Assembly: GCA_020081605.1 (NCBI GenBank)
Contig: JAHREC010000062.1
Coordinates: 4,335,758 to 4,399,757, forward strand
Direction: 5' to 3'
Length of the DNA stretch: 64,000 nucleotides
Source of the DNA: Albifimbria verrucaria
Lineage: Eukaryota > Ascomycota > Sordariomycetes > Hypocreales > Stachybotryaceae
Shown: positions 12,176 to 22,604 of the stretch, piece by piece
Numbering within the stretch: position 1 is the first letter of the stretch
Layout of the letters: every line of letters starts with the position of its first letter
The notes under the pieces: generated by a model
What the model saw: the letters and a program-made list of their open reading frames with translations, nothing else
What the model was told of the DNA's origin: nothing
Database searches by the model: none
Program-made: the position numbers and the translations under genes

Positions 12176-12234
12176 AACAAGGCCCTATATCTTAATAGGA
12201 ATCGCAAAGTAGGCGGAATTGTGGTCCTCCCATT
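12176..12234 (+). repeat. left copy of an inverted repeat flanking the TauD gene
   Basis: Begins AACAAGGCCCTATATC and ends GTAGGCGGAATTGTGGTCCTCCCATT read on this strand. The same sequence, with about a dozen substitutions and a small length difference, occurs in reverse complement at 15357-15418. Several differences are C-to-T in this copy (CCCGACAGG in the other against CTTAATAGG here), as expected from repeat-induced point mutation. The outermost bases of both copies are AACAAGGCCCT. No obvious target duplication was found. Confidence 0.65.
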
Positions 12235-13274
12235 GCATCTCTCAATTGGTGGTAGGTGAACCATAAAGGGGCAGCAGCCTTTCGATGCAAAACCCCGATT
12301 GGTGCCATGAACTTCTAGCCCTCTTAAAGGTTTAGATCTACCAGGGTCATATTAGCCTTAGTTCTTATAGGTCTAGTATTTAGGCTCCAAAATCTGCCTC
12401 CCAGTAGTAGGTATCATAGCCTGCGAATATCAAGGTGTTTCTCATGCTATCAAGAATATAGAAAGGCTTCGCACGTCTCAGACTTATTACTAAAACATGT
12501 CGAATATGTGGGCTTCATTAGCTGCTTGAACAAGATATTGGTCAAATGAACTTGACATCCTAGAGTGTATTCAATACGTGTATTCCTCTCATAAACTCAT
12601 AAGAAGGCAATTCTAGTACAGACACCGAATCGGTGATTTTTATGTTTAGCGCGCTAAAATGGCATTATCAACATGCGCCGTTTAATTTGACATACCACTC
12701 CGGCATTTTCCACTTGTTTCCTCTCGGAATCTTCCTGGTAATAAACCGGAGATACTCTGGCCAAAACTACAGATTGCGTGATATGCATAGTCTTCAGCAT
12801 CAACCCAATAAGAACCAGCGACAAGATTCAATCCTAAAAGAGTCTGTACGTGATAGGATGATTCCATTGTATCCTTGCATCGGTGACATCAATCCAGTGA
12901 TTGCTCACGGTCCATATCTTCCGAATGCGGGGGCTATGTTCAACATTTGGCGTAACCGACCTGCTGGATCAATCAGACCAGAGCCAGATGTCATCACTCA
13001 TGTGCGCCGTGACGCCATTGTTAGTTTGTACTAATTCAGTAACGGTAGCCATCTCATAGCCAACTATGGATGTTATTGAATTTACAATGTGACAAATGGT
13101 GCTTGTGACAATGGCTGAGGTGTGCTCTGCGGCACATATAAATACAGAGCCCCAAAGATAGGAGGTTTTGTTATACTACAGTGAATGAGTAGCCTATTTA
13201 CATTGAGATATATCTCTGCATTTCGTAAATCTAAGCATACCTTTCAAATCTTAAGACTCTAGCTATCAGTCAAT
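12235..13274. other. AT-rich DNA inside the inverted repeats, upstream of TauD gene
   Basis: Stop-rich, AT-rich sequence, possibly decayed mobile-element DNA (near 12300-12620). The last 250 bp form the TauD promoter region, with a near-match (GTGACGCCAT, 13009-13018; nine of ten positions) to the palindromic ATGRYRYCAT site of CYS3-type sulfur regulators. Confidence 0.4.
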
Positions 13275-14566
13275 ATGACCACGACTGCAACGAAGACTGA
13301 GGAATCTAGCATCCAGATCAAGCTAGCATTCGACACTACCCTTCATAAACAGGTCAGTCAGTTTTGAGGCAATTATGAGCACTATTAATATCACATTTAG
13401 TACAAGTATGGTACATATCTGCCTGTCTATGATGAAACTACCACGTTCCCTCCTCTTAAGCCTTTCGAGTTTAATGATCGTGGGCTTGTCGCAAATCGGA
13501 AGAAGGTGAATCTACTGCCAGAAAATAACTCTGAAGTCAAGGTGTCGAAAATTGCACCAACAATCGGGACTGAAATTCGTGGCCTTCAATTATCTCAGTT
13601 GAATAATCAACAAAAGGATGAGTTGGCTCTCTTAATCGCCGAGAGAGGTGTTGTTGTTTTCGAGACCAAGATTTCAAGGACATTGGTGTTGAGAAGCAGA
13701 AAGAGTTTGGCGAATATTTTGGCCCACTCCACATTCATGTGCGTCTCAATCTCATTGATGCTACAATATCGATATTGACAGTTTATCTAGCCTGTTGGCG
13801 CTCATGTCAAGGATAAACTTGAGTTTCATAACATCTATCTAGGCCCGGATAACGAATACCGCAATCAAAGCAGGCTTGACAAGCTCAACACAATTGGTTT
13901 CCACTCAGATGTATCATACGAGCACCAGCCTCCGGGAATTACTATTCTTACTCTACTCTCTGTTCCTGAGACTGGTGGAGACACAACTTGGGCCAGTCAA
14001 GCTGCTGCTTATTCTCGTCTGAGTACCCCTATTAAGACACTGCTCGAGGGTCTGAGGGCCGAACATAGTGGTTATCCACAGGCAGAGAATGCTCGCCGTG
14101 ATGGAAGGCATGTTCGTAGAGAGCCTGTCAAATCGGAGCACCCCATCGTGCGCATACACCCAGTTAGTATTCTACACATACTGTCCTGAACCAACATCTA
14201 ATCCACTCAGGCTACCGGTCAGAAAGTGCTGTTTGTCAATCCCGGATTCACAAAACGTATTATTGGGCTCAAACGGGAAGAGTCTGATGCTCTCTTGGAT
14301 CTCTTGTTCAAGGTAAGTTCTCAGCCTTATTGCAGAAGTTCATTGATTGCTCACTTTGTAAGCACATCGCCTTGGGTCAAGATTTTCAAGCACGCATCAA
14401 GTGGGAAGAGGGAACGGTTGCGTTGTGGGATAATCGTGTGACTGCCCATACAGCCATTAGTGACTACAACGTGCACAACCCACAAGAAGGTCTAAGGCAT
14501 GGTTTCCGTATCACGACGCTGGCGGATAAGCCAATCGGAGTAAACGGTTTGGAATCAATATGGTAA
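13275..14566 (+). CDS. TauD/TfdA-family Fe(II)/2-oxoglutarate dioxygenase
   Basis: Five exons, 13275-13352, 13401-13738, 13791-14162, 14211-14312 and 14363-14566; introns 48-52 nt; 364 aa. The N-terminal half has the fungal arrangement YKYGTYLPVYDE...TIGTEIRGLQLSQL...VVVFRDQDF, then EFGEYFGPLHIHPVGAH. The iron ligands are visible: HSD in GFHSDVSYEHQPPG and the distal His in DNRVTAHTAISDY; the 2-oxoglutarate-binding Arg is in RHGFRITTL. One T is missing in the run 13657-13660 (restoring VVVFRDQ). The family cleaves taurine and other sulfonates, aryloxyalkanoates or sulfate esters, releasing sulfite or sulfate; fungal relatives include yeast Jlp1 (sulfonate dioxygenase). A Dal5-type permease gene follows 2 kb downstream on the same strand. 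The gene lies between 60-bp inverted repeats. Family call is firm; the sulfonate substrate is inferred. Confidence 0.9.
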
Positions 14567-15356
14567 ACATATAGCAGGATAATCCCATGTGAATTCTACT
14601 CCAGTGTAACAGAACTGGTTTGCTTGATGAAAGAATTTTCAACGTCTGTCGATGGCAATTCGCACATCATTTCATAATTGACTCGTAGGAATCCGGGTAT
14701 TGCAGGTTCCAGCGCGATGGCTTTCAGCTTCTGACATCCGCAAACAACTCGGTTAATAGCCTCCAGTATGCGAGCCACACCTAACTTCAATCAATAAACT
14801 AGTGGAGACCTCCACAAATATAGACGATGGAAGATAAAGTACGGAGATGGGTGGAGTCTCAGGGTCATGATGCATGTAATGAGCTAAGGGTCCAATAATG
14901 GGATTCGTAATTGGACGTTTCTACTTAAAATCCCAGGAATAATTACTTGTTTTCACTACAATAACCAGTACTTGCTATTTCCATATGTGGTGTTAGGGAT
15001 CAACGATGTATCCTTGGCAATAAGTGAGAGCTTCAAGTCCACATAGTCAAAAGCTATGGACAATGGCTCATTCCGTATAGTTTTCATTTGCAAAGATATC
15101 ACAAATTAAGCAATCTAAATTATGAAACAATGTACAGCCCAAAGAAAGTGGCAGAAGGGCTAAAAAAACAAGGCTATAGGGTAGATTGGGAACAGTTACA
15201 AGGAGAAATGCCGCAAAGAGTGAGTATGAGAATCTTGCACTGAATCTTCGGTTAGTTGAGCACGAAGTAACTGTATGACAAGGTTAGAATCCCCTTTCAG
15301 GATTACTGGAGAATTTGGGCTAAATTGAGTTGGGTGCAGAAGGCTGAAATAACATG
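14567..15356. other. intergenic, 3' of TauD gene, inside inverted repeats
   Basis: AT-rich; no gene supported. Confidence 0.45.
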
Positions 15357-15418
15357 AATGGGAGGACCAAAATTCCGCCTGCCAGACGAAATTTCCTGTC
15401 GGGATACAGGGCCTTGTT
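15357..15418 (-). repeat. right copy of the inverted repeat flanking the TauD gene
   Basis: Reverse complement begins AACAAGGCCCTGTATC and continues CAGGCGGAATTTTGGTCCTCCCATT, matching 12176-12234 in inverted orientation. This copy keeps C/G where the left copy has T/A, so it looks less mutated. The two copies enclose about 3.1 kb holding the dioxygenase gene. Confidence 0.65.
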
Positions 15419-16560
15419 AAAATGAAGACCTTACCACTTTATTGTTGTTTTCTTACAAGTTTGAGTTGTGCATTATTAACCATTTTGTTGATCATCAGTT
15501 GAGATACCAGGGCTAGATATACAGAATGCCTATCCTCCCTGTGTACTATGCATCGCAGAGCCTCCAGTTTGGCGACTAAGGAATGTGACTGGTGCGGGAA
15601 CAGATAATGCACGGTCAGCAGAATACTGTCTCGACTCATGTAACATAGCTTTTATGGTTTTGGACCGTGCTGTGTTAGCTAACATGATAAGCTACATGGG
15701 AGGATTTTCCAAAGAACCCTGCAGGGGTTGGACCAAGGCAGCTTCATATTGTCGTCACGCGCACCCTTCGCGCCAGGGAGTGAGTGGGACGTTTGCTGGT
15801 GGATAATAGAGCCTGTCATACCTTGACATGCTGCATCGGCCCGTCTGCCGCAACTTCATGATAAACGTGTGGATTACCGCACCAACTGCCGTTGGACAAA
15901 GGGTTCTTTAGCCGCTCTTAAGGCCGAAGACGGGCAGACGCGCTCGGTTCCCGGAGTGGAGTCGTGTGAAGTGGCTCTGGATAAAATGGCTGGGGAAGCA
16001 GCTCGTACGGGTTGCTGGGTTTTGCATACGAGCGACATGGGAAGGACAGAGGTGATTGGTGAATCTATGCATGGTTACATGTCAGATTGTTGACTGTTGC
16101 ATCCTGATGACACCCTCGGATGTCGGGGAACATCTGTAGATGATAAATCTCATGTCTTGGACTCACCGTTATCGCGATGACTTAGAACCAAGACACGTTG
16201 AGACGCTTCCGGCTCTGCTCAAACCTTAACAGCCAGTTGCTCTCTCGACAAGGAGTTATAGCCAGGCTCTGTAGGCCATAGACACGGACTTTCATCATCG
16301 GCAAGGGTTAAAGCCGGCTTCAGTAGCGCCGTTGAAGCACCGACCGCTCCCACCCCTGGACACCATGATGACATTCCCCAAGCCACTCCACGTTTGCCAA
16401 GGGTGATCTACAGCGGGGTAGTAAAGAGCCGAGATTTAATGAAAACGGCGCCCATTCCCCGAATGGTGCCAAGTCGTTCGCCCAGAGTTCCAGACGTTGA
16501 GGGCTTCTGCAGCATCTTGGCGTCCTTTTGGCTGTCGGAACGACAAATCGCTGTGCAAAA
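15419..16560. other. intergenic; upstream region of the Dal5-type permease
   Basis: No gene supported. Near-match to the CYS3-type site (ATGATGACAT, 16365-16374; nine of ten positions) 187 bp upstream of the permease start. Confidence 0.4.
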
Positions 16561-18278
16561 ATGCCCGAGAATATCGCACCGTCGGTCAGTCCGACTGGCG
16601 ATAACAGCGATGCTGAAAAGCATCAGATTGACAATGTCGAGAATGCTGCAGATGCGGAAAAGCAGCGCCGCGGGCTTCCGCTTATGGACCCGGCACGTCG
16701 AGCAGCAGTTGAGAAGAGCATGAAGCGTAAACTAGATGCGCGATTCCTGCTTTTCGTTCTCATCTACATTATGAACTATTTGGATCGTAACAATATTGCG
16801 GCTGCGCGACTGAAGGGGCTGGAGAAGGATCTTGACCTTGATGAAACAGAGTACGCGACGTGTTTGAGTATCCTCTATGTAGGCTACATTCTGATGCAGG
16901 TGAGTTGTCTCATGAAAACACCTACAATTTGGGTGCTGAGATTGACCGTATTTAGATCCCTTCGAACATGTTCATCAATCGCATATCTCGACCGTCGCTA
17001 TACATCGCCGCCGCGATGCTTCTGTGGGGCTCGTCTCCACGCTGTCAGGAAACGCCAATACCTTCGGCCACATGGTCGCGATTCGATTCTTCCTTGGCTT
17101 CGTCGAAGCAGCGTTTCTGCCGGGTGCTCTTCTTATCCTGTCAAAGTGGTATACTCGCCGTGAACTCACGAAGCGTAACGCCATCTTGTTCTGCGGCAAT
17201 CTCATTTCCAACGCGTTTTCGTCGCTGGTTGGTGCTGGAGTTTTGTCCAATATGGAGGGTACCTTGGGACACCGTGCCTGGCGCTGGCTCTTCTGGATCG
17301 AGGGTGCCATTACAATGGCTATTGCTGTTTCATCGGCCTTTATTCTTCCTGACTTGCCACACAACTCGAGAGGCTTCACCCAGGAAGAGCTGCAGGTTGC
17401 GCAAATGCGCATGGTTGAAGATGTCGGTGAAGCTGATGCCGATTCAAAGGAGCAGGGAGTCTTTGATGGTCTCATCTTAGCCGTCAAGGACGTGCGCATA
17501 TTCCTTATGCTATTGGCCTTCACTGCCTATGTCACTGGGCTCTCTTTCAACGCGTTCTTTGTAAGTGGCAGCGCAACCTGAACTGATCGTATTTATCGCT
17601 AGAACTGACCTGACTTCCTAGCCCACACTTACCCAAACCCTCGGATTCGACTATGTCCCGACGCTATTGATGAGTGCACCTCCGTGGATCTTTTCTGTTA
17701 TTTTCTCAATTTGCTGGGCGTGGCACGCCGACAAGACCCAGGAAATGGTAAGCACATCAACCCAAAACATGGCCCAAGCTGCATGGCGTATAACTGACCA
17801 ATGTAGTACTTCCATATTGCTGGTCCGGTCGCTATGGGCATGGTTGGATTCATCATCAGCATGTCAACCCTCAACGTTGCTGCTCGATACGTTGCACTGT
17901 TTCTACAAGCCGGCTCATACGCCGGCTACATCGTCTTTACTCGTGGATCAGCTCGTCTTTCCCCGACCACCGGCAAAGCGTGCGGTCGCCATTGCGCTCA
18001 TCAACGGTTTTGGACAACTCGGCAACGTTGCCGGCTCATACGTCTGGCGTCTCAAGGCCAATGGCTTCCGAGGGAGCTACGGTATTGTGCTGGCCATGTT
18101 TGGCACCACAATCATTCTATCCTGGTGCTTCCGAATGATCCTTGTGAGCATGAACAAGAAGCTGGAGGCTGGAGAAGCAGCTTGGGAGACGCGTCGCGAT
18201 GTGGCTGAGAAGACGGCCACGCTCGAAGAGCCTGAGAACATTGACGGTATGAGACGAGGGTTCAGATACCTGGTTTAG
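16561..18278 (+). CDS. MFS permease, Dal5 / anion:cation symporter family
   Basis: Four exons, 16561-16899, 16956-17560, 17622-17747 and 17807-18278; introns 56, 61 and 59 nt; 514 aa. The family pattern KRKLDARFLLFVLIYIMNYLDRNNIAAARLKGLEKDLDL opens TM1, followed by ILYVGYILMQIPSNMFINR, RFFLGFVEAAFLPGALLILSKWYTRREL (the ACS-family motif) and RWLFWIEGAITM. Twelve membrane segments are expected; a hydrophilic N-terminal tail of about 60 residues is cytosolic. Frames break at 17026-17029, 17936-17938 and 17961-17964, each repaired by one base (LLWGLVSTLSG; IVFYSWISSSFPRPPAKRA). The family imports organic anions such as allantoate, nicotinate, biotin, pantothenate and, for yeast Soa1, sulfonates. 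Position 2 kb after the TauD dioxygenase on the same strand suggests it may bring in that enzyme's substrate. The first in-frame ATG was chosen. Confidence 0.88.
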
Positions 18279-19055
18279 AAGATCATGTCACACGCTCATG
18301 TAGCTGTTGTGAGCAATAAATAAGGACCCCACACACCGATAAGTGAGAAGAATCGATGGATGTCAGAATTATACTCGGATAAACCAGTGCATAATCCGAA
18401 TGAATATATAAGTATGTTCTTGTATTTTTATATATTCCAAGAATCCTTCTCCGGCTTTTGGTGAATGATAACTATAAGAGAGAGTTTAAGTCCTGCAAGC
18501 TGCACTCCGCCCCGTTTTTTCCTGCTCATCACTGTGTGTGTTGACTGATGATGCCATCGACATCCTAGTCAGTGTCACTCGGGCCAAGCTAGGAGAGACA
18601 CCACAGCCAATCGCTATCCGTCAACTGCGCAGATATGGAGGCCTGTGGCGTCCTCAAAGCCAATAGAGATGTGCATGAACTGCTGCTGGTCTCACCCCAG
18701 CGCGGCTTCATCGTGCAGAGGAGGTCACTGCGACCTCATAGGTAGCCACCCAACCGAACTGAGAGCTTCAACAGTGGAGGAACAAATGGCTGAACAAATT
18801 ACGATTCAAGGTCTCAATGTCATAGCCTATTACTAAGCCTTGGCATTAAAATCCTAGCAGATCCAGTGGCCACTTGCACCGAAAATTCAGCTCGACCCAC
18901 TAACAAATTTAATATTGCGTCTGCGGTTGTCATCGGCGCCTTTTTATCTGCATGGCGCCCTGCAGAGGACCCTTTCCCATCCCCTACCTTAAATATTGTC
19001 CAAAGAGTCAACGCGGTGAAAATCTGCTCCAGACATCTTTCGCCGACTACGTATC
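18279..19055. other. intergenic between two MFS genes
   Basis: Contains the 3' flank of the permease and the promoter of the next transporter, with ATGGCGCCCT at 18952-18961, one base off a CYS3-type palindrome. No gene seen. Confidence 0.4.
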
Positions 19056-20549
19056 ATGGTTGCTGGCGCCGTTGACGAGAACGAGCCCCTGCTCCGGACA
19101 AATCTCCAACGGAATAACACAGACGCTGCAAGAACACCGGCTCACGATGACCCTAAGCAGTTCCCTGCTGTTTTCAAATGGAGCATTGTCGGGCTATTGG
19201 CCGCCATGGCCTTTTGTGTCACTTTCAACTGCGTAGGAATTGTTCCGGTCGCCAATCGGGTAGTTGAGGATCTTTCTGGACAGCGGAGCAAGTCTGCGAG
19301 CGTTCTTCTCGTTACTGTGTGGGAACTCGGCGAAGCCGCTGGACCTTGCTGATCGGTCCTTTATCAGAGGCGTATGGTCGATATCCTGTCTTCAACATCG
19401 CCAATGTCCTCTTCATTGGCGCCACTGTCTTGGCTGCTTCGAGTCCGTCGGTGCCTCTGCTGATTGTGGCGAGATTCTTGACCGGGCTTGCAGTGACTGT
19501 CAATGTTCTTAACCCAGCTGTTGTTGGCGACATCTTTCGCCCTGACCAGCGCGGCTCACCCATGAGTTTGGTCCAGCTTGCACCCTCATTGGAGGGGCAT
19601 GCGGTCCGGCTATCAGCGGTACCATTGCACAGACGCTTGGCTGGCATTATGTATTGTGGATTAGTGCCGCGCTGGCTACTGCTTGCGAGCTGGCTTTCCT
19701 CACTGGTTTCAGAGAGACTTATAAGCCTGTCATCGCCAGAAAGATCAAGCTCGAATTGCAGAGGACAGACCCTTACTCATCCTCAAGCCCGATCGAGAGT
19801 GCCGACCATGAAGCCGCTGGGAAATTGGTTGATTCAATCAAGCGTCCAGCTGTTGTCTTTGCGAGTTCCGGGGTGCTCATGGCTATGGCCCTCTTTGGTT
19901 CTGTCTCATTCGCCCACTATTACATTATGGCAGTTACTTTACCAGAAATACTGGAGGACATGTATGGCATGTCCCCTGCATTCACAGGTCTTTCTATGAT
20001 CGCCGCTAGTAAGTGTTGACTCCGGCTAATATGTATCGTTGTGGCACATGTTAACGCACCGCAGGTATCGGATCCACCATCGGCGTTATTATTTGCAATC
20101 GGGCCCTTGACAGAATTTATGTCAGGCTGCGAGATGCCAAGGATGGTGTCGATCGACCAGAATACCGACTACCGCTTGCGATTGTTGGTGCTTTACTTCT
20201 ACCAATCGCAGTTGTGGGATATGGCTGGGTTACTGAACTGCGATTACCTGTCTCACTTCTTCTTGCATGTACGGGCCTGCTTGGTGGCTCTTTGATGCTC
20301 TGCATTCTCCCGCTCAGCACCTATGTGGTTGATGCGTTTGGACCATACTCAGCCTCGGCTCTGACGGCTGTCATCATTGCAAGGTGCTTGATGGGTACAT
20401 TTTTGCCACTCACCACGGCCCCTCTGGTCGACTATTTAGGCTGGGGTTGGGGATTTACCGTGCTCGGAGTCTTTACGCTTGCTCTAGCGCCCATTCCGTT
20501 TGCTGTTATGAGGTATGGTGAGCACTGGCGAAAGGGGTCTTCTGATTGA
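19056..20549 (+). CDS. MFS transporter, DHA1 (drug/polyamine) type
   Basis: Two exons, 19056-20008 and 20065-20549 (intron 56 nt), 479 aa. A hydrophilic N-terminal tail (VAGAVDENEPLLR) precedes TM1 (WSIVGLLAAMAFCVTFNCVG). The DHA1 pattern follows: PLLIGPLSEAYGRYPVFN (motif A), FLTGLAVTVNVLNPAVVGDIFR, QRGSPMSLVQLAPLIGGACGPAISG (motif C-like) and QTLGWHYVLWISA. The second half has the expected six segments, ending ...LAPIPFAVMRYGEHW. Frames break at 19344-19345 and 19583-19585, each repaired by one C. The family exports drugs, polyamines or secondary metabolites by proton antiport. It is co-directional with the Dal5-type permease but belongs to another family. Substrate unknown. Confidence 0.85.
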
Positions 20550-20626
20550 TGCTACCCACGAGTAGTGTCTGGTATGCTGGTGGAGTATTGCACAACACAT
20601 AAACATGGGCCAAATAAACAATTTCT

Positions 20627-20702
20627 GACAGTTCCGAGGAATCGAACTCGAGACCTCCTCTCCAAGGGTGCTTCTGTGGTGCCACTGCGCCAAGTGGGGC
20701 AG
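20627..20702 (-). repeat. tRNA-like relic (SINE or tRNA pseudogene)
   Basis: Read on the minus strand it has an A-box-like TTGGCGCAGTGG and a B-box-like GAGTTCGATTCC at tRNA spacing. The would-be acceptor ends do not pair and the T-loop is one base long, so it is not a working tRNA. It lies 135 bp beyond the 3' end of the 5S rRNA gene in the same orientation; a tRNA-derived short retroelement is possible. Confidence 0.4.
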
Positions 20703-20828
20703 AGATCAGCCAATGAGGAGATGTATATTTTGTCCACAAGAACCCACAGAGGTCAGAGAGTGCCTTGTACCACACTAACAACCACCGAGCGGAGGACAAT
20801 GGCAAGGTAATTGCCAAGCAAGAAGAGG

Positions 20829-20837
20829 GAAAAAAAA
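20829..20837 (-). terminator. pol III T-run terminator of 5S gene
   Basis: Eight consecutive A on the plus strand (T on the transcribed sense) directly after the 3' end of the 5S rRNA. Confidence 0.7.
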
Positions 20838-20955
20838 CATACAACACCGGGTTTTCGCCCACCGTCACCGATTGAGCTACTGGTCCGGCGCTCACTGGCT
20901 TATCGTGGGAGATCAGACGGGATCCCGAGTTTTCCAAGTGGCTATGGTCGTATGT
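20837..20955 (-). rRNA. 5S ribosomal RNA
   Basis: The minus strand reads ACATACGACCATAGCCACTT, then AACTCGGGATCCCGTCTG, ATCTCCCACGATAAGCCAGTGAG, GCCGGACCAGTAG and ends GGTGTTGTATGT, the layout of ascomycete 5S rRNA. Length is 119 nt, as expected. Both termini can pair (ACATACGAC with GTTGTATGT). A run of eight T follows directly, a pol III terminator. The 3' half (CTCAATCGGTGACGGTGGGCG) is unusual compared with the common GGGTGGGTGACCACC of this region as I recall it, so it could be a variant copy or a pseudogene. Dispersed single 5S genes are normal in filamentous ascomycetes. Confidence 0.85.
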
Positions 20956-21060
20956 GAGGGTTACCAGTTTCCAGGCGGAGGAATTGAACCCCTCGGCGCT
21001 ACTTGGCTAATGGGACCTTTCACGCTTACCCTTCCCCGAGGTGGCGCCAGCTGATCAGCT

Positions 21061-21783
21061 TCATAGGGCGTTTAACCTCGATCAGGGGCTGGTCTCGGGA
21101 GCTAGCGCGATAGCGCTTGACTCCGTCACCAGCGGCCTCCGAGGACTTCAGCTACTCGAGAGACCAGGGACCCTTCAACTGGTGACCACGAGCTCTTTTA
21201 TTCTCATACATATACCTTGGAAGTCAACACTTCCATTCCGCATACACGTGACAACAATTCGGTGCGAAAATTTTTTTACTTGAAGGGCAGAACGCGCCCT
21301 AGTAACAGAAAAGCTCTGGGATACGACTGCAAGAATGGAGTGAGTGGGGTCTTGGGGGTATTTATGTTTGACGTGCAGGCAGTGTGTATGGAGACAATGC
21401 ACCGTGCACACCAAGCGCGCGCTGGGCCTGACACTCATCGCATCACAGCCGAATCGCGAAATATAGCAACAAAAGTGAGTGAGACCAAGAGATCTATTCT
21501 TGCAAGAAAAGACAGCGTCGGATTTTTATCTTCTTCTTTTTCCTTCACTCCTTCAGAATCTCCGTACGACCAAGGTTCTGGCTGATGTTTCTCGACGTTG
21601 GCTCAAAAATCCTCACAGCTGACAAGGGCCCGGACCTCGATGATCGCGTTTCCCAAATCTTCCTGCGCCTGGTTGGTCTGGCCCGATCCCGCCTCATCGT
21701 ACATTGTGCATCACGGGGAACAGGGGTGTTTATTGCCATATCGTTTCCGCATTCTCGTCACTCTGAGCCGAATTGCTTTGATC
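21061..21783. other. intergenic upstream of the exonuclease-like gene
   Basis: No gene supported. The frame of the next gene stays open for some distance upstream of its first good ATG, but the translated content is unlike any family I know. Confidence 0.4.
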
Positions 21784-22604
21784 ATGGAGTCGACCGCTAC
21801 ACAGATTCAATCACCCCGTAAAGGGATATTGAGAGAAGAAACAGTCATCATTCGAAATCTATTCGGCTACTGTATTGACCATGAATCACCGATCGGTGCA
21901 GAGATAATGAAGCTACCATTCATTGCGGCCACGTCACCTCAGACGTCAGCCATTAGACGTTTCAGACTCTTAAGCATTGATATTGACAAGCTCCAAGAAA
22001 CTGAACACGTCATTGAGCAGTTTCATGTTGGTATATCATATCTAGATACTCAGTGTCTACAGAAATGGCTTGCTGGCCAAAACTGTCCGGATGTTACGCG
22101 AGCCAACGATCCAATAGTATCTTATTATTTTATTGTCGGCGATACAGAATGCCGCTCGCCGAGGAGAAAGCCATACTTACTCGGAAAGCCCCAGAACCTA
22201 TCACTTCAAGACTTCAAAAGAAGCTTAATGAAATAGCATCCTCTGTCTCAAATCATGTGCTCATTTGCCACGGTAGTGACCGTGAGCTCTCGGTATTACA
22301 AAGGCTAAACATCTGCCTTGATTCTCTTTGTATCATTGATACCGTCAAGGCTGCACAGTATCCACTTCAACTATCTTATAGATCTAGTTTGCAAGGGTTA
22401 CTTGTTGAGCTTAAGATACCATTTGCGCACCTGCATAACGCCGGGAATGATGCGTATTTCGTTCTCCGAGCTCTCCTAATGCTTGCAGTTATAGATGCAG
22501 AGCGAGAGGGCGAGTCATTATCGCAGTGGATATTAGTCGTCAAGACGATTGCTCAAGCTCAGTGGCCCCTCCTGAATGACGGCGAATTGATCCAGACAAA
22601 ATGA
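21784..22604 (+). CDS. Gfd2/YDR514C-like DEDDh exonuclease-fold protein
   Basis: A single exon of 273 aa starting at 21784. The C-terminal two thirds show an RNase H-like fold of the fungal Gfd2/YDR514C type: a first strand FRLLSIDID (acidic residue in the place of the DxE motif), FHVGISYLDT, SYYFIVGDT, then LICHGSDRELSVLQRLNI (the middle Asp region), CIIDTVKAAQY, and the last motif HNAGNDAYFVLRALLMLAV, which is the H-x(4)-D pattern of DEDDh nucleases. The frame breaks at the A run 22216-22219; one A restores FKKKLNEIASS. The first motif reads DID rather than DxE, so catalysis is uncertain. Yeast Gfd2 is linked to mRNA export; activity of the family is poorly known. No signal peptide. Confidence 0.7.

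Noticed and set aside
7569..20549. Secondary-metabolite gene cluster (methyltransferase, reductase, aldolase, dioxygenase, transporters)
   Set aside because: No polyketide synthase, peptide synthetase, terpene synthase, prenyltransferase or cluster transcription factor is present, and genes are on mixed strands with wide gaps.
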